Assembly (NCBI GenBank): GCA_000697055.1
Contig: JNDT01002236.1
Location: forward strand, 1 to 64,000
DNA length: 64,000 nucleotides
Direction of reading: 5' to 3'
Source of the DNA: Saksenaea vasiformis B4078
Taxonomy: Eukaryota > Mucoromycota > Mucoromycetes > Mucorales > Saksenaeaceae
Positions 35,979 through 46,351 of the stretch are shown piece by piece; positions within the stretch are counted from its first letter, which is position 1, and every line of letters starts with the position of its first letter. Under the pieces are notes generated by a model that did not search any database, had not been told where the DNA came from, and saw nothing but the letters and a program-made list of their open reading frames with translations. The position numbers and the translations under genes are program-made.

Positions 35979-36011
35979 ACCAATTTATCTCTCGTGTCTT
36001 TTTAAGCTTTA

Positions 36012-38450
36012 ATGGCAACGGAAGATTTTATTATTGACTACGAGACCGTGTCTTACCGGCAAAAAACTCAAGAGTTTTTGCACCACTTGCCCCGATATAC
36101 CCAAGACTACGTTGTTGGTCTACTTCCCATTGCTACATGGATTCATAGATATAATCTTCAGGTAAAGCAAAGAAGTCCCATCTACTGTCAAAAATTTTGC
36201 GAGAAGCTTATTAATCGTATCGCTCTAGTGGCTGGTCCGCGATCTGATTGCTGGCGCAACAGTTGGTGTGGTTATCGTACCGCAAAGTATGGGCTACGCA
36301 AAAATTGCTGAACTTCCTCCTCAATACGGTCTTTAGTAAGCATCTTATGTTTGTTTTTTTTTCTTTTGACTAATCACGGTTGATCTATAGCACGGCTTTT
36401 GTTGGTCTTTGCGTCTACTGTCTTTTTGCAACATCCAAAGATATTAGCATCGGCCCCACAGGTAACATAACGCACTATTTGCTTCTTCATATCTAACGAT
36501 GTTCCTCTAAACAATAGCTGTAATGTCCCTTTTGCTTGGTCAGACGATCATTCGCGTTACGGCAGAGAACCCCGACATCACAGGTCCAGAGATCGCAGTG
36601 GCAATGTCTCTACTCACTGGTATCATCGCCATGGCCATTGGTCTCGTGAGGCTTGGTATTCTTGTCGACTTTATTCCTGGACCCGCTATTGCTGGGTTTA
36701 TGTCAGGCTCAGCCATTACAATCACCATTGGACAGTGGCCAAAGCTATTCGGAATCAAAGGTGTGAGTACTCACGATCCTACTTACCTGATCTTTGGCAA
36801 CTTCTTCAAACACCTTCCGAGCACAAAGCTTGACGTGGCTTTTGGTCTCGTGGGTCTACTATGGTTGTATGGTGTACGCTACTCTTGCCAATATTTCGGT
36901 AATCGGTACCCCAAGTATCAGACACATCTATTCTTCTTCAGCATTATGCGCAACGGAATCCTTGTCATTGTTGGTACCTTGATTGCTTTCCTCATTAACA
37001 TCGGCAAGACAACAAGTCCTATCAGTATCCTGAAGACAGTTCCATCCGGTTTTCAAGCTATGCACGTCCCTACCATCGACCCTACCGTCTTGTCTGCTAT
37101 TGCAAGCTCCTTACCATCCGCTGTTATCATCTTGATTTTGGAGCACGTGGCAATTGCAAAGTCCTTTGGTCGTATCAATGACTACTCAATCAACCCTGAC
37201 CAGGAAATCATTGCTATTGGTTTCACCAATATTTGGTCCTCCTTTTTTGGGTGAGTGTACTTTTCCTCGGTAAAATAGGATCCAAAGAAATTAACATACA
37301 ATCTAGAGCTTATCCTTCAACCGGTTCATTCTCTCGTACCGCTATCAAAGCTCGTTCGGGCGTGAAAACTCCCATTGCTGGTTTGTTCTCCGGTGCCGTA
37401 GTGCTTCTTGCCCTGTATGTTCTTACTCCAGCCTTTTACTACATCCCGGACGCTATCCTGGCGGCAGTCGTCATTCACGCTGTTGCTGATCTTGTTTCTG
37501 GACCCGAGTATGTCAAACGACTTGCAAGCGTCAGTCTTTGGGAATTGTTTATCTTCGTGGCCGCCGTTATTATTACCTTCTTCACCAGTGTGGAGTACGG
37601 CATCTACGTGTCTGTGGGGCTCTCCATCATTATTCTGCTGTTCCGAATCGCACGACCTCGATTCTGGGGATTGGGACGTATTGCTCTTGCAAGTGACGAC
37701 AAGGAATTGGAACATCGACATTTATACGTGGCACACAGCCATCCTTCGCTTGGAAAATTAGTTGAAGACTTGCCTGCAGGAATCCTGATGTGCCGTATTG
37801 ACGAGTCTGTTACATACCCCAACTCCAGCTTCATCGCAGACAAAATCATTACTTACTGCAAACATCGCACACGACGAGCTGCAGTAAATCTTAGCAAAGG
37901 TGACCGACCATGGAATGATGATGCATCTCCCGAAAAAGATGCAGAGAGAGAACAATTGCCACGGTTGCACGCACTTATCATCGATTTCGCAAGCGTTAAC
38001 CGGTTGGATTCAAGTGGTTTACAAGCCATAGTTGATGCACAGAATACATTAAACCGATACAGCGGACAGCATGTTGAATTTCACTTCACCAATATTGTCA
38101 GCCCAGCCATCCGGCGATCGCTGGTCGTAGCTGGCTTTGGAACACAGCCTCGTGCTGGCATTGAGCAAGATCAATCTCACAGTGGACGTCAAGAGATTTT
38201 ACCGGTAGTACCTGCTTCAAGAGATGGTCCCCAGCGTCAGCATGAGGTAGCGAGGCCTGAAGACATCGAAGAAATCTTAGTGAACGCCAAACTTGATGAC
38301 GAAACTACCGACACGGACAGCGTGAGTACCGCCGGTCGATCTATTCCGCTTCCCAAGGATCGTTATCCATTCTTCCATTATGCTGCCGACGAAGCCGTCA
38401 AGGCAGCAGTGCAAACATTGGCATTAAGACATCCTGATCAATTACAATAA
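36012..38450 (+). CDS. SulP-family anion (sulfate) permease with STAS domain
   Basis: Five exons (36012-36161, 36229-36335, 36391-36461, 36518-37250, 37307-38450) give 734 residues. After a 35-residue cytosolic start comes the SulP core with IAGATVGVVIVPQSMGYAKIA, the family signature, then about a dozen hydrophobic helices (GLYTAFVGLCVYCLFATS, GPAIAGFMSGSAITI, SAVIILILEHVAIAKSFG, YPSTGSFSRTAI). The C-terminal STAS domain (about 540-660) has ALIIDFASVNRLDSSGLQAI. It matches fungal Sul1/Sul2-type proton-sulfate symporters at the plasma membrane; a broader anion range (for example molybdate or oxalate) cannot be excluded. The mature length and all family signatures are intact. Confidence 0.93.
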
Positions 38451-40068
38451 CATCGCTCCCTTCCGCTGTTCATATATATATACATATATTTTCCTTCATC
38501 GTTTCATGTTATCAGTTAAATACCGTCTAGCAAACCTCTTTGTTTATTTTTTTATTTCTTATACATTTCTCTAAATAAACGCAATGGCTCATGAAGGGCC
38601 GACTTTGTACTAAGAAAAAAAAGGGTCGACATAAAGGAGACATCCATGGCTAACAAATGAAAAAGCATTTGGATGATGCTGTACTTCACCCTGAACAGCA
38701 TTGTCACGCTTTCATGGCATACTCCTGCCGGACCCGGTTCGTGGGATGGCCATGTTTGATTTTGGAAGGTTAAAGCGATGAAACGTTAAACTGTCTACTG
38801 TGGAAAATGACTGACGTTGCGTGCGCTAATCGTCGACAGAGCCGGATAATTCGAGAGAGCGTATGGCTCCCAACCCTCAATTACCCGATAGTGAGCCTTT
38901 TGACGAACCCGAAGCTATCCTCGTTGCAAATATCGATAAGCGATGGCGATTTGTTTACGATGTTAGATGTTATTGTTGCGCCTTTGTTTTCTTGTAACGC
39001 CCGTTATCCATGTGTTCTCTGTGTACCTGTACATTTTTATCTATGATGCTTGAAAATGGCGTCATCACGCTGATACAAAGTTCGTCAGCTAACGTTTGAT
39101 ATACCGTAGGCATTCATCAGAAGCGTACAGTACTACTATCGAGGCAGCTGAACTAAGCCAGATGCCATTGCCTTGTAGCTCTGGGTTTTCGATGAGTTCA
39201 TGTCAAACGATTGCATACCCTTACTTTGTAATCATCTAGAGCATGCTTTAACACCGAAATCAACGGAGCTGTTCATGATAGGCAGTGGCGGAGATGGACA
39301 CAATCAAGATCCTGCATTCAATATATCATAAGGAGAACACAGCTACTGGCTCTCTACTGGAAATCCGCTAGTAACTTCTCACCATCAATAACTCAGAGAA
39401 TGGCTTCCGCAAAAACGTCCCAGACCCGCCCACAACTAACCATCGTGCTCTCATCGACGTTCCATCACAATATTCCGAAGACTAGGTAAAAGTTGAGGCG
39501 AATGATATCGCACCTATGATTGCTATTGATCATAACTCATAGACATCGCGTCCAATAGCCATCGACATCACTTCTACGGCGTACTGTACATTTTCTTTCA
39601 CTGGACATGAAACAGGAACCAGCGAGCTAAATTTGGGATCCGACATTATCGAATCTCACACTGTAATACGGTAACACTTTTGTTCCAGCTCATTCACAGC
39701 TCTAGCTTCCACTTCAGAATAAAAGAAAAAGAAAAAGTTTTGCATTGCCTCAAAAAACATAATGATGGTGATTGAGTACTGACTGAAAGAGAAAGGTGCG
39801 TGTAAATACTCACTCCTAGTTCTCCTCGGAGTAAGTATATCCGGTATATACCTCCAATTTGCCCATTATTCTCTATTATTTGTATCCAATTATGTTCTGA
39901 TGTGAACCAGACGTTATTCAGAACGGTTACGAAGTAAGGGCAAAACGTGTGGGACACTCTCGCCAGCAACAAGGATTCTTTGGGCGGCGCAGTAACTGTT
40001 CGCACCGATATTTGTTGCGCAGCATGGCTGGCGGTCCTGTGCGCTATACTCTTTCACTTTGTTCCAAC
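38451..40068. other. 1.6-kb region with poly(A) signal and decayed readings
   Basis: AATAAA at 38574-38579 probably ends the SulP transcript. An ATG at 38863 starts a protein-like 33-codon stretch (MAPNPQLPDSEPFDEPE...) that ends without a clear exon partner. Between about 39385 and 39670 one plus frame reads like protein but has two in-frame stops. I take both as relics. The Vms1 promoter must lie in the last few hundred bases. Confidence 0.4.
39385..39670 (+). pseudogene. decayed reading frame, unknown origin
   Basis: One frame gives VPDPPTTNHRALIDVPSQYS, then a TAG, EANDIAPMIAIDHNS, a second TAG, and RPIAIDITSTAYCTFSF. The frame never shifts and amino-acid composition stays ordinary, which suggests an old coding piece. 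No family recognised. Confidence 0.3.
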
Positions 40069-42144
40069 ATGGCGACTTTCAACGCTGAAACGCTCAAGCA
40101 ACAACCTTACAACATTTTTTATTTGCCTCCAGAGTTATTGAAGTCGCTCGTTTCAGCAGATCAGCCGGAAGAATCCAAAGTGATCGCAGAATCGCGCGAT
40201 TCGCCTGAACTTGATGCGCGTTCCTTAGAGAAGCTGCGGATCGAGCAAGAAAGCGAGGACACATTAACCTGTCGTACCTGCGATATCAAGTTCGATGTAA
40301 CAGAACGTAAAGCCCACCGACAGCATTTCGCAACAGATTGGCATCGCTATAATATAAAGATGCGACTTGATTTCAACCAAGAACCAGTTTCGCTTGCGAG
40401 ATTCGAGGAATTACTTGAAGGTATCGATATAACACAATGGCACCAATTAACAGCAACAATTTAGATCTGAATGAGAGCTTGTCAGGTTCAGGATCCGAGG
40501 ACGACGAGGATACCGGCAGTGATACCGACAATGACCGAGTCGCTGCTTTGGTTGATAGACAGGACAAAGCAGAGGCTGCTGGGCTCCCAGAGAAGGTGTA
40601 TGAATCACCCTTGAAGAAGAAATTTTCTGCATTAGCGTGGTTTAATAGCAAGTTATTGCCTGATTCCATGCATCTGGGTGTTTACCAGAGCGTGTTTGCA
40701 ACTTCACAGAAGCAAAGTTTGGAAAGGCTACAAGCAGCACGTTACGAAAACAGGGACCGTATATGGACAATTATCATGGCAGGTGGTGGTCATTTTGCAG
40801 CGGCAGTGATAGACGTGAATCAAAGTAGAGGTGTCTCTGATCCTGCGCATGGCAAACCTGTGAAGTTCTTAGCCCACAAAACTTTCCATCGATATACTAG
40901 TAAGTTAACAGCGGGCGGGATCGAGAATAGTAATTTACATGCCGGGCGCAGCTCGTAGAAAGCAGGGTGGAGCTCAGTCAGCGAATGATAACGCCAAAGG
41001 AAGTGCTAACTCGGCTGGTGCACGTATTAGAAGACATAATGAGCAAATGTTGCAACAGGTAATATCCTGCGATACAGACACAAGCTTGATGACGTACGGG
41101 TTATTAGGAAGTTCGAGAGCTGCTTTCGCAATGGAAATCCTATATTGACAAAAGCGAATTGGTTTTGGTCCATGCACCCAGCAGTAACCGAAAATTAGTG
41201 TACGGGTATGATCAAGCTGTCCTTAGCAGAGGTAAATTTCATTTTTTTGACGTACTATTTTGCTAAGATCTCTTGTAGACAACCCTAAAATTAGCAGTAT
41301 ACCATTCACTACGAGACGGCCGACACTTAATGAACTTAAGCGTGTATTTCTGGAGATGACTACACTCAAAGTGATCATGGTTGATCGAGATGAGCTGATG
41401 ATCCATGAAAGGAAAGCGCAGGAGAAGATTGCCAAGGCGAAGCAACTACTGGAAAAATCACGGATGCAAAAACCAGAATCACCAAGAGATACTGACTCAC
41501 AACGGGATAACAACACCGAACTGGAGAAGCTCGTGGAGCTTGTGAAACAAGGGAAAACCCAGGTGCTATTAGCGTACGTCAATAAACATCCGGTGGATGT
41601 ATCGCAAAGACTTTCATCTGGTGGCAGTCGTCATCTACCGACATTGCTTCATATTGCGTCCTCCAATGGCCATGCAGACCTTGTTTCTGCATTGCTACGA
41701 GAACTCAAAGCGGATCCTACCATAAAGAGTGACGTTGGAAAGACTGCATATGAAATTGCAAAGAACAAAGAGACACGGAACGCTTTCCGGCGGTGCATGT
41801 GTGATCTTCCCGATAAATGGTCATGGCTCGAAGAAGCACGGGTCCCTAGTGCACTAACACGGGAGGCCGAGCTCGAGCAGTTAGAAAAAGAACGCCAGAA
41901 ACAGCAGCGTGAGATAGAACGAAAACAAAAGATGGAGGACGAACGGAGGAAACGGGAAGAAGAAAGGCTCGAGAAAGAACGTATGGAGGCTAAAGAGAAG
42001 ATGCGCCAAAAGCCGGATCCTATTGCTAGAGCACTTGGCGGTCGCGATATCAGCACTGCAAGCATGTCGCCTGAAGCAAGAATGAGGTTAGAACGCGAAA
42101 AACGTGCTAGAGCGGCAGAAGCACGAATGGCTAGAAAACAGTAG
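40069..42144 (+). CDS. VMS1: Vms1/ANKZF1 peptidyl-tRNA endonuclease
   Basis: Five exons (40069-40420, 40465-40899, 40952-41058, 41108-41231, 41279-42144) give 627 residues. A C2H2-type zinc finger lies at about 68-94 (CRTCDIKF...H-x5-H). The VLRF1 release-factor-like domain spans about 185-340, with MAGGGHFAAAVID and the catalytic loop RRKQGGAQSAND that carries the Gln needed for cleavage. Ankyrin repeats follow (TLLHIASSNGHADLVSALL), then a long charged helix and a C-terminal VCP-interacting motif (REKRARAAEARM). Vms1 cuts peptidyl-tRNA on stalled 60S ribosomes and works with Cdc48 in ribosome and mitochondrial quality control. I start at ATG 40069; upstream in-frame codons lack an ATG in a family-like context. 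Confidence 0.94.
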
Positions 42145-42570
42145 ACTGGCACCGGCAAAAAATCACAAGTTATAGTAATAGCTTTTAAAGGTTTAGCTAA
42201 CAAGATAGAGATTTTCTTCTTATCCCTTTCGTTTTACAACAAAGCGAAATGTATATCATTTGTTTTCTGTCGAATTGTTCTAGTTATGTGATAAAAATAC
42301 ATAATGCTCTAATCGGATGACACGGTCTAAGTAAAAACGTGTTGCTTATGATTATATTTTATTCTGGACTAGCAGTGGCCTTGTTCCTTTCCGTCAAGAT
42401 CCATTAACCTGAGGTCAAATTGGACACCGGAATGCGAGCACGAATTCAATTTATTCTACCATCATTGGAAAGTTAAGAAATATTCCAGCAAATTTATTAG
42501 CACAACGTATCAATAGTTCACTCGCTCAGCGCAACAATCGTGACCATTTGCTATTACGTTACAGACGCCC

Positions 42571-42800
42571 TACTGTTTATTGGAATACGCCTTATGCTAC
42601 TCTAAATAAATCTTGCTTCCAGAAAGGAATAACCCTGCACCAAGAAAAGGGAAACGTACACATATAGCATACGAATTATATCGGGAATACCATACATTAT
42701 ATACATGAGCATGGTTCTCCCATCGACAATAAAATGATACGTTGATTTCTTTTACTTAGCCCGAAGGTTATTTCGCCGCTTTTGTCTGGGCGTATACCTT
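42571..42800 (+). repeat. dispersed repeat family A, copy 3 (degenerate, 3'-truncated)
   Basis: Has the head TACTGTTTATTGG, GCTACTCTAAATAAATCTTGC, a middle AATAAAATGATACGTTGATT and TTTTACTTAGCCCGAAGG, then stops where the GC-rich core would begin. More diverged than copies 2 and 4. Confidence 0.65.
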
Positions 42801-42837
42801 CCTAAAACTTACGCATTTACGAAGATATGATGTGGAT

Positions 42838-43075
42838 GACTGATGGGCATCACTTCCCGTTATCTGAAATCTCTTTTTGTGAGATGATAGGACCCTGTCG
42901 TCAATATGCCTCTTGCGTGACATAATGGAGTCCTATGTCTGACCCTTTGCATGAAATAAATGAATCTGACACGTTTTTCTAAATGAGATAATGAAAAGCC
43001 GTCTCTGGCACGTCTTTTGTTTCAGATAATAGGGGCTATCGATGACACGAATGTAACGTGGAGGGGACGACACGC
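42838..43075 (-). repeat. repeat family B, copy 2 (inverted)
   Basis: Read on the minus strand it begins with ATAGTTTGCGTGTCGTC, runs through about four units with cores such as TTTCATGCAAAGGGTCAGA and GTCACGCAAGAGGCATATTG, and ends CAGATAACGGGAAGTGATG. It aligns head to tail with copy 1. Its end lies only about 40 bp from repeat-A copy 3. Confidence 0.7.
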
Positions 43076-43792
43076 AAACTATACCATTGAATGAACTAAA
43101 AAAAAAAGTACTTGAAAACGCAGAGTTGCTCTGGAACTAACGCGAAATCACTTCAAACGGATGCAAAATCATAGGGAAACTCCAGCAAATGCGGCATATC
43201 CCGAGAAAATTTCCAAGCCTTTCCGGCTTTATTTTTCTTCCTACTGATTAAGCGTTCGTTCTTACATGGCAAAGTCCTCGAATAAGCGCATCGCCTTCCT
43301 GGAGATATGGGATAGTAGGCCAGGATGAACGTAATCTTTGCAGCTTGCTATTATGTACCAACTGAACATTGAACTCAAGGATCAGTTCGAGGCTACTAAT
43401 GAGGCATTCCCCAATTCATCTCAACCCATAGTTCCTAACTCTCCAATAGTGCTTTCACCTAACAAGCAGTGTCATTGAAAAGAGGAAAAAGATATGAAAC
43501 AGGTCACGTTTTTCAATTACCCAAATGAGGAAGCAAGACCTGAGAACCAGACAAGGTAAATGATGTCAAGGGTCTCATTTTGCTGCCAGACAATTGAGCT
43601 GGTATGCATAACTGATGAAGATCTGTGCTATTGTTTCAAGGCAAACCCACCGAGGAGAAACCACTATACGTAGGGATCATTATATTGGATAATCTGATCG
43701 AGAACGGCCAAAACTTTAAATGCACTGCACCGTCACTGAGCGCTAAATCGCCTGCGATCTGCGATTGAAAGGTTACCGTGGAGGAAACAAAA

Positions 43793-43836
43793 AAAAAAAA
43801 GGGTGACGAGGTTTTGCAAAACTCACCCTTTTTTTT
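43793..43836. other. nested palindrome/hairpin upstream of cyclin gene
   Basis: An A8-GGGTGA arm pairs with TCACCC-T8 across a 16-nt spacer that itself contains the perfect 12-bp palindrome GTTTTGCAAAAC. It lies 52 bp before the cyclin ATG, so it falls in the promoter or leader. Confidence 0.6.
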
Positions 43837-43887
43837 CTTTTCTTTCCTTTCCACGCAAGCGTTATTTTCTTGTCATCATCCTCTTCC

Positions 43888-44840
43888 ATGAGTACCACAC
43901 CTTCTCTTCATTTCGATATTGCGAGACATCCTACAAATGACACTATCAAATTATTAGCGTCTTTGTTAGAAAAGGTTATCAAGGCAAACGACAGATTACA
44001 CTCATCAACACCTACTTCCAATTCTGGTACTGCACCCATCTCGCATTCCTCGCGACAAGGTCGAGCTAGAAGTTTATCCCAATCATCACCTTACACTTGT
44101 TTTCACGCACGCTCTATTCCCAGCATCTCTATCCATGCTTACCTCACCCGTATCCTCAAATATTGTCCCTGTGCCAATGAATGTTTTCTGGCCCTTCTTG
44201 TTTATTTTGATCGCATGTCGAAATCGAATCCACCTCGGTCCTGTTTACGCATTGATTCCTATAATATTCATCGGCTTATCATTGCCGGTATAGTTGTTGC
44301 ATCAAAACTATTTTCTGATGTCTTTTTTACAAATACCCGTTACGCAAAGGTAAGATCTATTGATCCTCGTACAATTTTTACCTTTTGAATTCATTCTATA
44401 TCTTATCCTAGGTTGGCGGCTTACCAGCATCTGAACTCAATGTGTTGGAGCTTGAGTTTTTACACCTGAACGATTATTCGCTGTTTGTAAGTTTGGAGGA
44501 GTTACAACAGTATGGGGATCAACTACAATTACATTGGCTACGAGAACACCAAACCGATCTCGATGCATTAGCACAAGAAGATACTGTGGAATTTCCATCA
44601 AATGTAAACCGGGCTGCTCGACATTTGTCGATCGATAAAGGTGTTGTGGAAGAGGATAAAAAGGACATGGATCGAAAAGATGATATAGACAGCAATCGAA
44701 TGTTCAAACGACCTAGTTTCACACAGAGTAAACAAGGCCACTTACCAACACCACCAGGCTCCGCGTCACCTGGTGCTTTGGTATCACCGTCTCCCTCTTC
44801 GTCGCAGGATTCTACTCAGGAGATGGCGATGCCAAGATAG
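43888..44840 (+). CDS. Pho80/PCL-type cyclin
   Basis: Two exons (43888-44349, 44412-44840) give 296 residues. The cyclin fold covers about residues 10-190: DTIKLLASLLEKVIKANDR, then a Ser-rich insert, CFHARSIPSISIHAYLTRIL, CFLALLVYFDRM, RLIIAGIVVASKLFSDVFF, NTRYAKVGGLPASELNVLE and LEFLHLNDYSLFV, all standard for Pho80-like cyclins. The C-terminal 100 residues are acidic and then Ser/Pro-rich, probably disordered. It should partner a Pho85-type CDK; Pho80 represses the phosphate response, but Pcl relatives act in polarity or glycogen control, so the exact role is open. The frame is open upstream, but ATG 43888 is the first ATG. Confidence 0.88.
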
Positions 44841-44966
44841 CCGGACTATGCTTGGTTCATAGACACAGGGGAAGAGTAGAACGTTTTTGGTTTTGTGCAT
44901 ATAGTTATCAAGTCATCCTCCTCCATATTAATCCTTGCCATTGTACAGTTCTGCTTAGTAATCTCA

Positions 44967-45933
44967 TACTGTTTATTGAATGAATTTTTACGCTACTCTA
45001 TGTAAATTCTGCGTCCATCGAGAGCCAGGTTTGCACTGAGGAGGGAATGAAATATGCGGTTATCAGTATATAAATTGGCGATAAAATAATATTCTACTTA
45101 CATCAAACTTGGTCCCCATATGGACGCAATAGTTATTCGAGCAGCATAAAAATTCACTCACGGTTAGTAAATGGAAGATACTTTGGTGCCAATTCACTTA
45201 CCCCCGAAGGGCATAGCCACCCAATCATGGCAGCCTGCCCGGCATCTGACGCGATGGGGGCGGCAGTGGAGATTATAGTGATGCTTGCGCCATTTTGGGT
45301 TTTGACGCCGTGCAGAGGACTTGGAGCGATGCAACGTCTGGCGAGGTTCTGTCGTGGAAGTTGGAGCGAGGTTGCGTGTGACAACACTTACTTACCTGGT
45401 GGTGAAGCAGGGACTACACCACAGCCAAGACGGTTCGGGACAGAGGTCATGCAGACGAAAGAATAGACATAAAGACATGAATAATCCTGTATGTATATAA
45501 ATTGACATCCTTACGGCGATGCCTTTTTGAAAAAACAGAGCCAAAGAGTTTAAAAATGGTTCATCCGTGCCTTTAAATACGGATCATTCTTGGATGAAAC
45601 CTTTTCTTACCTTGAGCACATTTTTACTGCTTCCCGATAGGATATTGGGAAATCGATCACTGAAGTACCTCAATGCAAAGATAATATTCTTGCTTCAACG
45701 GAATATTTGCTTTACCTTGAGACATTTCTACTGCTTTCTGGAAGAATACCGAAAAACCATCTCTGAAGCACTTTAATGCAAAACTGAGGTTACCCAAATG
45801 CGAACTATTTCTTGGATTGACGCAAATGTCCCACTTCACGCCAAGACGCATCACTTTCTAGCGCTAAAATTATTTGGCTTGAACGTCACATAGAAAATCG
45901 TTTATTTGATGCAAACGCTCACTGAACATGCAG
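44967..45933 (+). repeat. dispersed repeat family A, copy 4 (longest)
   Basis: Shares with copy 2 the head TACTGTTTATTGAATG, TTTTTACGCTACTCTATG, GCGTCCATCGAGAGCC, the CCCCCGAAGGGCA core, AATACGGATCATTCTTGG, the GCGAACTATTTCTTGGATTG block and the tail GATGCAAACGCTCACTGAA. It is longer because a segment of about 103 bp (starting ATTTTTACTGCTTCC near 45625) is repeated from about 45724. The core sequence between 45220 and 45440 differs from copy 2. Confidence 0.8.
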
Positions 45934-46282
45934 TAGTTTTTACTTAAACAACTGTTTATGAAATCAATGTTTGCGTTACTCAAAAAAGTTACCTTGCATC
46001 AACTAAAAATCCAAGTCTGCGCTTTGGAAAATCAGGCTCACCGAGTTCAATAAAAACTTCACATAGACATGTATATCTTCCCATAAATCATGTCCTTTAC
46101 CTGCATTCTGCAAATCTCGGGGGGTTAGTTTTGTATTGATGTAAGGAAAGTGTTTCAAGTGTCGCAAAAGTTTAATGATAAATATTTTGTTTTCTGATCC
46201 TGTGAAGAAAAAGCTTACCCATGCACTCACTTGGACAGAAATGTACTACAGGATTGCGCGCATAATTCATACACGACTCTTC

Positions 46283-46334
46283 AGAGGCGCAAGATTTATT
46301 TAGAGTAGCGTAAACGATGATTCAATAAACAGTG
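46283..46334 (-). repeat. dispersed repeat family A, copy 5 (head only)
   Basis: On the minus strand: ACTGTTTATTGAATC, TTTACGCTACTCTAAATAAA, then TCTTGCGCC. Only the family head is present. It begins 17 bp after the stop of the low-complexity gene and offers it an AAATAAA poly(A) signal. Confidence 0.65.
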
Positions 46335-46351
46335 TTCAAATCCTTATGCAG

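Larger units (their letters stand above)
32568..36011. other. 3.4-kb region without a confident gene
   Basis: Contains the bZIP promoter, an AAAAG-type microsatellite (33678-33710), a two-exon minus-strand reading (33724-34013), an isolated 77-codon minus-strand frame (34542-34775) and a 69-codon plus-strand frame (35591-35800). None has a recognised domain or a complete splice model. The last 60 bp hold the TATA box of the SulP gene. Confidence 0.4.
42145..43887. other. 1.7-kb intergenic region with two repeats and a hairpin
   Basis: Holds a degenerate repeat-A copy (42571-42800), an inverted repeat-B element (42838-43075) and a nested palindrome (43793-43836) just before the cyclin ATG. 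I see no gene. Confidence 0.5.
44841..46351. other. 1.5-kb intergenic region, mostly repeat A
   Basis: Between convergent genes; filled by repeat-A copy 4 (44967-45933) and the inverted fragment (46283-46334). 45934-46280 shows no gene. Confidence 0.5.

Noticed and set aside
39949..40068. 40-codon upstream extension of Vms1
   Set aside because: It begins with GTG, not ATG, and the family-like N-terminus starts at ATG 40069.
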